Source of the DNA: Bin80 sp026708685
GTDB taxonomy: Bacteria > Bacteroidota > Rhodothermia > Rhodothermales > Bin80
DNA: 64,000 nt
Reading direction: 5' to 3'
Assembly: GCA_965200955.1 (NCBI GenBank)
Contig: OZ241742.1
Coordinates: forward strand, 3,906,001-3,970,000
Below, in pieces: positions 38,363-48,282 of this stretch (position 1 is the stretch's first letter; the number at the start of each line of letters is the position of its first letter). The position numbers and the translations under genes were made by a program. Below the pieces are notes generated by a model. That model was not told the DNA's origin and ran no database searches. It saw only the letters and a program-made list of their open reading frames with translations.

Positions 38363-39925
38363 ATGAACATGTGTCGTCATTCGTTCAAATTGTTGCTTCT
38401 GTTGATCTTCGCACCATTCGTTGCCAGTGCACAAGTACCTCAACTTGGATCTACATCTTTCGAAAATTCAGGTGCATTGGATGCACAGGATGCTTTTTCA
38501 CGAGGGCTTCTTCTTTTGCATAGTTTTGAATATGAAGACTCACGAGAGGCATTTCAGGAAGCTCGCACTCTAGATCCTGATTTCGCCATGGCTTATTGGG
38601 GTGAGGCCATGACCCATAATCATCCTATCTGGATGAGACAGGAAACTGAACAGGGACGTAGAGTTCTGTTTGATCTTGGACCCGATCTTGATGCTCGTTT
38701 GGAAAAAACATCAACCCAACGTGAAAAACAGTACCTGAAAGCGATAAACCTCCTCTACTTTGCCGATGGCGATAAAAAAGAACGAGATGTTGCCTATCAA
38801 CACCAGATGCAAGTCATCGCTCAAACCTATCCCGACGATCTTGATGCAGCTGCTTTCCATGCACTGTCCATTCTTGGTATGGCACACGACGGGCGTGATT
38901 TTGCATTATATATGCGAGCGGCCGCCATTGTAGAAGATGTTTTTGCTCAGAATCCCCAACATCCAGGAGCTGCACATTATCTGATTCACGCCTACGATGA
39001 TCCGATTCATGCACCCCTCGGACTACGAGCAGCACGAGTCTATGCAAAGATTGCACCAGATGCGACTCACGCTCTTCATATGCCATCGCATATTTTTGCA
39101 GCATTGGGGATGTGGCCAGAAATGGCCTCTGCTAACGAAGATGCTTACGCCGCTAGTCTTGAATGGATAAAGCGCAAGGGATTGAATACTCACATTCATT
39201 CCTTGCATGCAAAACAATGGCTTGCCTATGCCTACTTGCAGCTCGGGCGCTTTTCTGATGCAACAGAATTACTGTCCGACCGGATCGTTCATCTACAAAG
39301 CCATGGCTTTGACCGATTCTCTGGTGGTTACACCGCACTGATGCTTGAGAACTATCTGGTAGAAACGAATCAGTGGGACTCTGAATATGCACATATGGAG
39401 TGGGAAACTACGAATATGTCGCCAATCAGCAGAGCGACAGTGTTATTTATCCAAGGGAAAGTTGCATTATCCACGGGAAATCCAGAAGGTGCTCTTGAAG
39501 CAATCAACCAACTGATGACTCTTAAAGAGGTCAACGAAATACCCCTATTGTATCAACATCAACTCAACGCTGACCTGCTTCATTTAGAGGGAAATCTTGA
39601 TGGTGCTATTGAAGTTTTGGAAGTGGCAGCAAAAATCGATGCTGACCGACCATTGGATTTTGGTCCTCCTGAACCCGCAAAACCAACCTATGAGCTTCTG
39701 GGAGAATTTTATTTGATGGCCAATAGAGCTGAAGATGCCATTGGTGCTTATCAAGCTGCACTTGCCCGAGCACCAGGAAGGTCATTGTCCTTCATTGGTT
39801 TAGCAAAAGCCGCGAAATTGATTTCCAATGAAAAGGTTTATCAAGAGGCTATGTCCAAATTAAACGAGAACTGGCGAGATGCAGACAACAGTGTAACACA
39901 TCCGTTTTTGTCTTCCATGGATTAG
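38363..39925 (+). CDS. Exported tetratricopeptide-repeat protein
   Basis: A 520-residue protein with a signal peptide (LLLLIFAPFVASA/Q) and TPR-like helix pairs throughout. Examples are LLLHSFEYEDSREAFQEARTLDPDFAMAYWG near the start and AEDAIGAYQAALARAPGRSLSFIGLAKAA near the end. HPGAAHYLIHAYDDPIHAPLGLRAA and HALHMPSHIFAALGMWPE are conserved in a family of large bacterial TPR proteins of unknown function. ATG at 38363, directly behind aroE. Likely periplasmic or surface-exposed; role unknown. Confidence 0.8.
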   Translation: MNMCRHSFKLLLLLIFAPFVASAQVPQLGSTSFENSGALDAQDAFSRGLLLLHSFEYEDSREAFQEARTLDPDFAMAYWGEAMTHNHPIWMRQETEQGRRVLFDLGPDLDARLEKTSTQREKQYLKAINLLYFADGDKKERDVAYQHQMQVIAQTYPDDLDAAAFHALSILGMAHDGRDFALYMRAAAIVEDVFAQNPQHPGAAHYLIHAYDDPIHAPLGLRAARVYAKIAPDATHALHMPSHIFAALGMWPEMASANEDAYAASLEWIKRKGLNTHIHSLHAKQWLAYAYLQLGRFSDATELLSDRIVHLQSHGFDRFSGGYTALMLENYLVETNQWDSEYAHMEWETTNMSPISRATVLFIQGKVALSTGNPEGALEAINQLMTLKEVNEIPLLYQHQLNADLLHLEGNLDGAIEVLEVAAKIDADRPLDFGPPEPAKPTYELLGEFYLMANRAEDAIGAYQAALARAPGRSLSFIGLAKAAKLISNEKVYQEAMSKLNENWRDADNSVTHPFLSSMD

Positions 39926-40237
39926 AGTGCACTTGAAGTGTGATGTGCATTCAAACGTCAAATAGTGATTATCGCATGTCAACTTGATGCAGTGAGACGA
40001 TCTCCATTTTGCGATTCTATGGGATCTGCCAAAATTCAATTCGACATTCCTCCTGCTTCTTACATGAACATTTGCCATCTTGATTGTACAACTCATTGAG
40101 CATGGAAATCCACCTCAGTGGTACACTTTATTGCTTTAATGAGTTCAGGACCTGGGGTGTTCCCCCGGCCAACTTGAATACCCATTACTACTCTATCAGG
40201 CACTCTCTGACACAAAAAATCTAACATCTGAATCTCT
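39926..40237. other. Intergenic region
   Basis: About 310 bases. An imperfect inverted repeat TGCAC/GTGCA lies 10-35 bases after the TPR stop and could be part of a terminator. Nothing else is recognised. Confidence 0.35.
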
Positions 40238-40288
40238 ATGCATCCTTTGAGTTCGTCTCAAATCACTCTTGAATCTCCTCTGAAGTCA

Positions 40289-42100
40289 ATGTCTTTTAAG
40301 TATTGGATGGAATTCTCTGCGTTTTGGTCATATGTTCATAGTTATTGTATAGCCTTGACGTTGTTGATGCTCCTCTTGCCTATTGGAAAGATTCACGCAC
40401 AAGATACCGAACCTCCGATGTATGAATTTAGGGGAGCCTGGATTGCTACGGTCTACAAGCTTGATTGGCCAACGAGTAACGTTGAGCTTCACCAGAAGCG
40501 CCAGATGGTAGATTTATTGGATTACCTCAAAGATGCTGGAATCAATGCTGTATTTTTCCAAGTACGTTCTGTAGCTGATGCCATGTATGAATCAAGTTAC
40601 GAACCATGGTCACACTACTTGACGGGTAGTCAGTCAACTCCTGCGACCTATGATCCCCTGACATTCGTTATTGAAGAAGCTCACCGTCGGGGAATGGAAC
40701 TTCACGCATGGGTGAATCCGTATAGGGCCCACAATGGGAGTGCCTTTCAAGTGGCAGATAACCATGTAACCAAGAAACATCCAGAATGGACCTATCGTGC
40801 TGGACAGATTACTTGGCTGGATCCGGGCCAGAAAGCTGTCCGAGATTATGTCACGACGATTGTCATGGATATTGCACGCCGCTATGCGATTGATGGAATC
40901 CATTTTGATGATTACTTCTACCCCTATCCCCCATACCATCTGACCTTTACAAATCGTCCAGATCAGCAGACATTTCTCAATGAAAACCGCGGGTTTACCA
41001 ATATCAATGCGTGGAGAAGAGATAATATCAACCTGCATATTGCCCAAGTTTCCGATAGCTTACGCACACTGAACACGAACTTAAAATTCGGTGTCAGCCC
41101 TTTCGGGATTTGGAAAAATGGGGTTCCATCTGGGATCTTTGGGCTTGATGCCTATAATCGGATTTTTGCAGATCCGATTGAATGGATCCAATCAGGAACG
41201 ATAGATTATTTGGTTCCACAGTTATATTGGGCGTTTGGTGGATCGCAGGATTATGCAAAATTATCTAGATGGTGGGCCAGTCAGGCCGCCGGTATCCATC
41301 TCTACACTGGACATGCTTTACATGAAATAGGGAGAGATTTCAGTACTTCTGAGGTTCCCAATCAGGTTGCATTTAATCGAACGGTTGACCAAATTGATGG
41401 CAGTGTTTTTTTTCGAGCCCGATTTTTGCTTCCCGGACGAGCACGGAACTTTGCACAGAGGATACGAAATGGTCTGTATCAGTATCCATCACTTCCACCC
41501 CCGATGGAATGGAAAGAAATGAGTGTCCCTCTCTCTCCTACGAATCTGTCAGTCGAGAAAACTCAACAATCCTATCAGTTGACTTGGAATGACTTTAGTG
41601 TAGGGCGTTACGCCATCTACCGCGTCCAAAGTGACACACGGCCCGATGAGAGGATTGTTACCAACGATGTTCGTAACCTGATCGCGATTACAGGTGAAAA
41701 GCAATACACTGATGAAGATATCTTTGGTACAGAACGATATTGGTATTTTGTTCGGTCTGTCAGTTCAAATTCTATCCAAAGTCCTCCGACCAGTCCAGTA
41801 TCGACCTCCAGAGAATCTGTACCACCGTCTACGCAGCTTCATCTCTCAGCCTATCCCACCGTGTTCAGTGACTATATTCAAATTGAGTACGCACTTCAGA
41901 CACCTGACATCGTCTCTCTACAGCTCTTTGATTCCATCGGCCGCAATGCAGCTACTCTGATGAATGATACATTCAAACCGTCTGGACAGTATAGAATGTC
42001 CTATTCATCCCATAACAATCAACTACCCAGTGGAATGTATTGGCTTGTTTTGACGGCGGGAGATCAGCGTAGGACGCATGCTATCATTCACAGCCATTGA
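40289..42100 (+). CDS. GHL10-type (DUF187) glycoside hydrolase with T9SS-like C-terminus
   Basis: A secreted protein of about 603 residues: signal-like segment LTLLMLLLPIGKIHA/Q, then a (beta/alpha)8 domain of the glycosyl-hydrolase-like 10 family. That domain has EFRGAWIATVYKLDWP, INAVFFQVRSVADAMYESSYEPWS, GMELHAWVNPYRAH and IDGIHFDDYFYPYP (probable acidic catalytic site). FGVSPFGIWKNG and YLVPQLYWAFGG follow. An FN3-like segment (VPLSPTNLSVEK...SYQLTWNDF) and a C-terminal sorting-like domain (SGMYWLVLTAGDQR) follow. Related proteins act on bacterial cell-wall or exopolysaccharide glycans. Start uncertain: 40289 or an in-frame ATG at 40238. Confidence 0.82.
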   Translation: MSFKYWMEFSAFWSYVHSYCIALTLLMLLLPIGKIHAQDTEPPMYEFRGAWIATVYKLDWPTSNVELHQKRQMVDLLDYLKDAGINAVFFQVRSVADAMYESSYEPWSHYLTGSQSTPATYDPLTFVIEEAHRRGMELHAWVNPYRAHNGSAFQVADNHVTKKHPEWTYRAGQITWLDPGQKAVRDYVTTIVMDIARRYAIDGIHFDDYFYPYPPYHLTFTNRPDQQTFLNENRGFTNINAWRRDNINLHIAQVSDSLRTLNTNLKFGVSPFGIWKNGVPSGIFGLDAYNRIFADPIEWIQSGTIDYLVPQLYWAFGGSQDYAKLSRWWASQAAGIHLYTGHALHEIGRDFSTSEVPNQVAFNRTVDQIDGSVFFRARFLLPGRARNFAQRIRNGLYQYPSLPPPMEWKEMSVPLSPTNLSVEKTQQSYQLTWNDFSVGRYAIYRVQSDTRPDERIVTNDVRNLIAITGEKQYTDEDIFGTERYWYFVRSVSSNSIQSPPTSPVSTSRESVPPSTQLHLSAYPTVFSDYIQIEYALQTPDIVSLQLFDSIGRNAATLMNDTFKPSGQYRMSYSSHNNQLPSGMYWLVLTAGDQRRTHAIIHSH

Positions 42101-42325
42101 AATTAATGATCTCCCCTTGGTGATTCATGTTGGGGTATCTTGGGGGATCAAATGAAGTGAGATCTCATATAATCCGTGATCTGAGAGATTTTTGGGTTGA
42201 TCATTCATCATTATTTGATCATAACCAGTTTCATTGCTACATAGGACTGCTTTTTTGATTCGTGACGTAACCACAATCAAGAGAAGAATTTCTCCTACAA
42301 TAAGCAGATTTTCTAAACCCTTGGG

Positions 42326-45300
42326 TTATTTGACACTCATAAAGTGCCCAACATAGACCGAAGAGGACCTGTCATCCAAAGATGTTGCATGAATCCGATA
42401 CAGATATGCACCTGAGGGCAAGTTCAGATCGCTGAGTTCTATTTCATTGCCCCATCCTGCGGTGAGATACTCCGATGGGGTTGACACCAATCGCCTCCCT
42501 GTGACATCCATGACTTCTACCTGCACCTGTGCAGGCCATGGAAGATCAAAGACCAGATTTGTGGAGCGATGGAAAGGATTCGGGTAATTGGAATACCCAC
42601 GTAATTCTTGGGGGAGATCTGGGTTTTCATCTGTATGAACCGGAGAGATGACACCAATGCTGAATAAGAGACTGTCCTGTGCCCCGTGATGATCTGTCGC
42701 TGTGTAGGTCAGCGAGATCGGTGGAGTAATTTCCAAAGGGGTTCCACTGATCGTACGTGATGGCGCATCAAACCGCAGGTCAAAGGGAAGATCAAACAGC
42801 GTAAGGGTATACTGGATGGGAGGCACTCCCCCCGTTACTACTGGAAGCACCAGAGGATCAATGGCCTGCCCTCGCGGATAGGATTGGTTGGGTACGGTTT
42901 CGGTAAAGGAGATCGTGTACACTTGTATATTAAAACCCCGTTTTGTACTAGTCCCAGCACGATCCTCTACCGTATAGGTGTAGAGCTGAGAGTCCATCAC
43001 TTCTGGGGGCGTTCCGCTGAGGGTACGTGTTTCGGCTTCAAAGGTGAGCCCTTTGGGCGGATCTGGGGTTAAGGTGTAGTCATAAGGCGGCACCCCTCCC
43101 ATTGCACTGGGAAGGACAAGATCAGCAATCGCTTTCCCGGCTGGATACATCTGATTTTCAATTGAATCCGCAAAGACCAAAGCTTGCGGTGCAATGACTT
43201 CTATCGTAAATGTTTGGATCGCCGTTGCATTTTCGTCATCGGTGACCATATACGTATAGGTGGTTGCAGAGATACTTTTAGAGGGGGTTCCACTTAACGT
43301 TTGCGTGGTCGCATCAAACTCAAGTCCTTCAGGCAGATCCGGCGTGAGAGCATAGCGATAGGGCTGTGTACCCCCTACAGCATCAGGAAGCACGACCTCA
43401 TCAATCGGTACCCCCACGGTAAAGGATTGATTGGGGATCGTCGTGGCAAACGATAAGGGTTGCACATCACTGTCATCATCATCTGCAATGGTCAGCGTAT
43501 GAATGTTTTGGTTTCCTAAATCATAGCCTGCGCCGCTGGTCAGCGTCACGATGATTGTCTCATTCGATTCGTCGACTTGATCATTGGTAATGGCAATGGA
43601 GAGATTCGCTGAGGTGGCATTGGCGGCGATCGTGATAGAGCCTGATCCCTCAATGGTGTAGTCGGCATTTTCGGTGGCGGTGCCTCCCAGAGAGTACGTA
43701 ATGGTGAGCGAACTCGGAGAGGCGGGATTCACATTGACCTGCACGGTCGCAGTTGTACCGTCTTCGTTGACCTGAGAAGACGCAGCATCAAACGAGACAG
43801 CAATCCCCGTTGATGGTCCAGTGGCTGTAGTCGCACTGGCTACATTGGATGGTTGAGCGCTTTCTCCCACCGAATTGCTGGCATAGACACGATAATAGCG
43901 CGTTGTCCCTGCCGTCAGTCCAGTATGGGAATCCGTCGTTGCCGTTGCAGTCGTGTTCGTTCTCGTCAAATTGTTCCAGGGATCGTTTCCATCGGTTGAC
44001 CACTGTATGCGGTATCCCGTGATGGGTGAACCTCCCGAACTGGATGGGACAGTCCAAGAAAGATTGATCGTCGTCTGTCCCGATGCCGATGCATTGAGTA
44101 ATCTCGGCACACTTGGCACGGTGGCCGCTGTTGTACTCGTTGTTGCACTGGCTACATCGGATGCAGGACTATCTCCCACCGAGTTGATCGCATAAACACG
44201 GTAATAACGTGTCGTTCCTGCCGTCAGTCCAGTATGGGAATCTGTCGTTGCAGTCGCCGTCGAGTTCGTTCTCGTCAAATTGTTCCAGGGATCGTTTCCA
44301 TCGGTTGACCACTGTATGCGGTATCCCGTAATGGACGCACCTCCCGTACTGGATGGTCCATCCCAAGAGAGATTAATGGTCGTTTGCCCCGATGCAGTGG
44401 CACGGAGTAATCTAGGTGCAGTTGGTGCAGTGGCCGTTGTAGTAGTCGCCGTTGTCGCATCGTCTACATTGGATGCTGGGCTTTCAAGTCCACCACTGTT
44501 GCTGGCATAGACCCGGTAATGTCGCCTCGTCCCCGGATCAAGTCCAGTATCGGCGTAGGTGCGCCCCGTGCCCGTATGGGCGGGAGACACATTTTGCCAA
44601 CCTGACGTTCCGTTGGCCGACCACTGAATGCGATATCCAGTAATAGACGAACCGCCCGTACTGGATGGAGCAGTCCAAGATAGGTTAATGGTCGTTTGCC
44701 CCGATGCCGTTGCACGGAGTGTTCTCGGTGCACTCGGTGCGGTGGCCGTTGTCGTACCTGTCGTAGCACTGACCACATCGGATGCTTCGCTTTCAAGTCC
44801 CTGATGGTTGATGGAAAAGATCCTGTAATGACGTGTCGTCCCTGCAGTTAAACCCCTGTGGGCATCGGAGGTCGTAAGAAAACTTTCCGTCCTTGAAAAA
44901 TCGTCCCAGTTGGTACCCGCATCTTCAGACACTTCAATCCGATATCCAAAAAGGGGCGTGCTACCGCTACTGGTGGGGGCCGTCCACGAGAGATTGATCG
45001 TCGTTTGGCCCGATGCTGTTGCCCGAACCGATGTCGGTGTATCGGGGGCGACTTCACCTCCAGTAGTCGTGGTAGCCATAGCCACATTGGAGGGCTGCGT
45101 ACTTTCTCCCACCGAGTTGATGGCGTACACACGGTAATGGCGGGTGGTGCCTTCATCAAGGCCCGTATGCTGGCGTGATGTGGCCGGGGGCATGGTGTTG
45201 GGTGTCAGATCGGTCCAACTGCCGTCGGTTCCATCAGCAGACCACTCCATCCTGTATTCTGTTATCGCAGCACCACCATGGCTCGCAGGCACATTCCATG

Positions 45301-46845
45301 ACAGGTTGATGATGCTACTGCCACCTGGGTTTGCTGTCAACGAGCGGGGAGGATCGGGGCGTACCGCCGTTCCCGTTGGTCGGGCACTGACAATATCCGA
45401 GATCGCACTATATCCAAGTGCATTACTGGCAGTCACATAGTAATAATAGGTCTTTTGAAACTCCAGATTCGTGTGCGTATAGGTTCTCGTCGTTGATGCA
45501 ATATCTTCAGCGACGGGCATCCATCCTGCAGCTGTATTTTGGTCATTAAAACTAATGCTATAGCCTGTAATCGGAGAACCTCCGTTGTCTGGTGCGGACC
45601 ACGACAGGATAACGGAGGAGCCAGAGGCTTGGGCCGTCACTCCATCTGGGGCAGAGGGGGCAGAGATGGCAAGGGTTGTAGCACTGGTTACATTGGAGGG
45701 CTGTAAACTTTCACGATGTGTGTTGATCGCAAAGATCCTGTAGAAACGTCTAGCATTGGGAGACAGTCCGGTAACCGTATAAGACGTTTGCGTATTCCCC
45801 GTATTGGCGACCAGATTTGACCAGTTGGACGCATCCGTGGTATCGGGAGAGGACTGGATCCTGTATCCTGAAATCGGGGTTGAGCCCTCATTTTGAGGGG
45901 CACGCCAGGAAAGGTTGATGGATGTGCGGCGAATGGATGTTGCTCGCAGTGAGCTCGGCGCGTCTGGAGGAATGCTCAAGGTGACATAAGATGCACTGGA
46001 AAAGACTTGTCTATCACCAGAAGCCTGAGTAAGGACACTATAGCCATAAGTGGTATTCAATGTTAAAGAATTATCGGAATCTGTATAAGTAAATACACCT
46101 GCACTGGCTACAACTCCAATATATTCCCAAAAATCACCATTATCGTCGGTTCGATATATAAGATATCTTCTTACAGTTGCTCCTTGTGGTAGATCCGTCG
46201 GTGCATCCCAAGAAACTGTAATCTCACTGGAGGATGTCTGTGTAGCCATCACATTGGTGGCAACTCCAACACCAGCTGCTAATGCAGTGCCCATGGCTAC
46301 ATTGGAGGGTGAACCCTCCCCATCCGAATTAACGGCACGAACCCGGAAATGAAAGGTTTGGCCAGGTGTGAGCCTGCTACTGTTTAAATTAAAATTATGA
46401 TCGTTAATGTTGTCGATCAGATCATCCCAGGTAGAACCATCGGTAGACCACTCAATATTGTATCCCGTGATATCACTACCTCCATCATTGGATGGGGCAT
46501 CCCAATAAATAGACATCCTATGAAAAAACGAAGACTCCAAATCAATAGTCGCATTCCTTGGGGGACCTGGAGGTGCTTGATATGTTCCCTCCTTCAGAGT
46601 GGGCGAGGCCATTGATTTACTCGCATCAAGGGCAACTAAAGTTGATGGATGTAAATCCTCGTCAGAGATTTCGCTAACTGAAACGGAGCTCTCATCATGA
46701 TTTACCGAATCGGAATCGGCAAATCCATCAGGAGAGAGCTCAGAAATACTAGTGACTAAAAAATGGGGGGGGGTATTTCGACTAATAAAGAATCACGCCC
46801 AGCGTTGGAAATCAGGAACGCGAACAAAAAGAAAGTAATGGGCAT
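42326..46845 (-). CDS. Long FN3/Calx-beta/Ig-like T9SS surface protein, out of frame at a poly-C tract
   Basis: An ATG at 46845 opens a signal peptide (ITFFLFAFLISNAG). Nine C at 46773-46765 then lead into a stop (29-residue product). Shifting by one base joins it to a 1428-codon frame starting at 46612, giving about 1506 residues. The domain order is nine FN3 (INLSWTAP...GYRIQWS), one Calx-beta (VSFDAASSQVNEDGTTATVQ), three putative-Ig (VVLPDAVGGTQPYRYALTPD) and a T9SS sorting domain (SNYPNPFHRSTNLVFD...GAYLYRIHATSL). The sequence around the tract (ISELSPDGFADSDSVNHDE) matches the intact relative at 54-57 kb, so the upstream part is genuine coding. Probably a surface adhesin. Confidence 0.85.
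43860..44500 (-). repeat. Near-identical FN3-coding DNA repeats, 309-bp period (gene 1)
   Basis: Blocks beginning near 43966 and 44275 repeat at a 309-base (103-codon) period and share long exact runs such as ATTGTTCCAGGGATCGTTTC (reverse strand in the gene). The same blocks occur in the second gene near 55949 and 56258. Identity at DNA level exceeds what FN3 protein constraint requires. Confidence 0.75.
46765..46773 (-). repeat. Homopolymer C9 tract, frame OFF
   Basis: Nine G on the plus strand (C9 in the gene), 72 bases after the start codon. The distance from start ATG to the ATG of the long frame is 233 bases, one short of a multiple of three. C10 or C7 would restore the frame. Confidence 0.85.
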
Positions 46846-47076
46846 TGCTTACGGCAAATAAAAGGGCTTTAACATGATATCCTTTTCGGGGTTCCAGATC
46901 CACCTCATTCATCTTAATTGCGGTTTGAGGACATAAGATTCTCTCATCCGATCAAAACCCCTTTCAAAGATAAGATGAATCGTTATATTTTTCTGTTCAA
47001 GAGGTAATTATGCTTGTTTTTACAAACATATCTATTTTGGATACAAGTCAACCATTGATTTAAGTTTTTCTATCCA

Positions 47077-47084
47077 CAAACGTC
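47077..47084. repeat. Target-site duplication, left copy
   Basis: CAAACGTC directly before the left inverted repeat; the same 8 bases are at 49672-49679. Confidence 0.9.
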
Positions 47085-47171
47085 GGGGATGTCCGAAAAT
47101 TAGTTGATGTTCAAATCTATAGGAACCGTCTACTGGTATCCTAATCCCTTCCATCCTATGAACATTGACCA

Positions 47172-48197
47172 ATGCTATTCCCTGAAGATTTTGGACAGTT
47201 ACAGCAGACCTTAGATGAAGCTGGGGTCTCTGGGCACCAGTTACGTGTGTCTCTGTTACGCCATTGCAGTGACTTGATCCAGCACCTCACCCACGATCTG
47301 GGGGTTCCCACACCTCTTGACCCTACTTCTGATTCTGCTCAAGAACCCAGTCATGCAGATCCAGAAGAAGAGACATCGACAGCGTCCTTGTCGTCGCCGA
47401 GTTTCCCCGAATATGGGGATGAAGCCGATCTCCATCGAGTTCGTATGGAGGCGTTGGATGTCTTTGATCACCGCCGTCTTGACGAAGAGACTTATGCCGT
47501 GTTGTGGATGGATGTGCTTCGCGTCTGGGGTGCACCCTTTTTACTGTGTATGGGCTCTACGTTGGAAGGCGATCGGCGTATGTTAGGATTTGAGCAGGCC
47601 TCCGCACAGAACATCGCCCGCGTGACGCATTTGTTTGAGTCGCTTCTCCATCGTGGATTATCGCTTGACAATGGATTGCTTTGTATCACCCCCGTCACCG
47701 TCACTCTGGATCAGGTGTTAATGGAACTCGGGGGGGAGCACATTCGCCTGCAGCATTGCCATCTGCACAAGCGTGAACGGATCGTAAGTGTTCTCACCGA
47801 AGACCAACAAACCCAGATGCGGGGGCAGCTCAACCGTGCCTTCTCCATTCCTGATGCCAAACAAGCACGGGAGGCACTCTTGCAGATTCATGACCGTCTA
47901 CTGCGATGGAATCGTTCGGCTGCTCAGCATCTGTTCAAGGATCTGGATGTATGTCTGACCCTGCATCAGACCGGACTGTATGAGCAATTGAGTCGCAGTC
48001 TGTGCACGACGCATTGTGTCACCCATACCGTACAGTATATCAATCAGCGCCTACGAGACATCCGTCATTGGCTGCCTCCCCAGTCGCATCGTGCACAACT
48101 CGCACTGTTGCTTTTGGAACGCGAATCAAAGATGCATCGTCTCGCTCATGCTTCGTATCTTTCTTCTATGCAAACGTCTCTGTTTCCTTCCACATGA
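47172..48197 (+). CDS. Catalytically degenerate IS256-transposase paralogue
   Basis: A 341-residue intact frame with no stops. Residues 1-85 are unlike the transposase. From about residue 90 it aligns with the downstream transposase: LDVFDHRRLDEETYAVLWMD against LEAYERRQIGSETYVALMID, then LLCMGSTLEGDRRMLGFEQ, LQHCHLHKRERI (against VQRCTWHKREN) and INQRLRDIRHWL (against INSELEANLKRI). Only the first catalytic Asp (114) is kept. The second is Thr (CITP, 173) and the Glu of NIIESIN is Thr (284). It also lacks the N-terminal DNA-binding half. It therefore cannot cut DNA as a normal DDE enzyme but could form mixed complexes. Role inferred, not shown. Confidence 0.8.
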   Translation: MLFPEDFGQLQQTLDEAGVSGHQLRVSLLRHCSDLIQHLTHDLGVPTPLDPTSDSAQEPSHADPEEETSTASLSSPSFPEYGDEADLHRVRMEALDVFDHRRLDEETYAVLWMDVLRVWGAPFLLCMGSTLEGDRRMLGFEQASAQNIARVTHLFESLLHRGLSLDNGLLCITPVTVTLDQVLMELGGEHIRLQHCHLHKRERIVSVLTEDQQTQMRGQLNRAFSIPDAKQAREALLQIHDRLLRWNRSAAQHLFKDLDVCLTLHQTGLYEQLSRSLCTTHCVTHTVQYINQRLRDIRHWLPPQSHRAQLALLLLERESKMHRLAHASYLSSMQTSLFPST

Positions 48198-48226
48198 TGA
48201 ATCACCTTAGACGTTTACCAGGAAGA

Positions 48227-48256
48227 ACGACAAAACCCCATTGGTTTTGCCGTTTT
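48227..48256 (+). terminator. Terminator-like hairpin between the two IS genes
   Basis: ACGACAAAACC (48227-48237) pairs with GGTTTTGCCGT (48243-48253) around a CCATT loop with one A-C mismatch and runs into TTT. It would uncouple or attenuate transcription between the paralogue and the transposase. Confidence 0.6.
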
Positions 48257-48282
48257 CATTCACCCTTTTATTTATCCCTTTG

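Noticed and set aside
46612..46612. Taking ATG 46612 as the true start of the first long FN3 gene
   Set aside because: A protein starting there has no signal peptide although it ends with a T9SS sorting domain, and upstream DNA encodes the same spacer as the paralogue; the poly-C frameshift explains this better.
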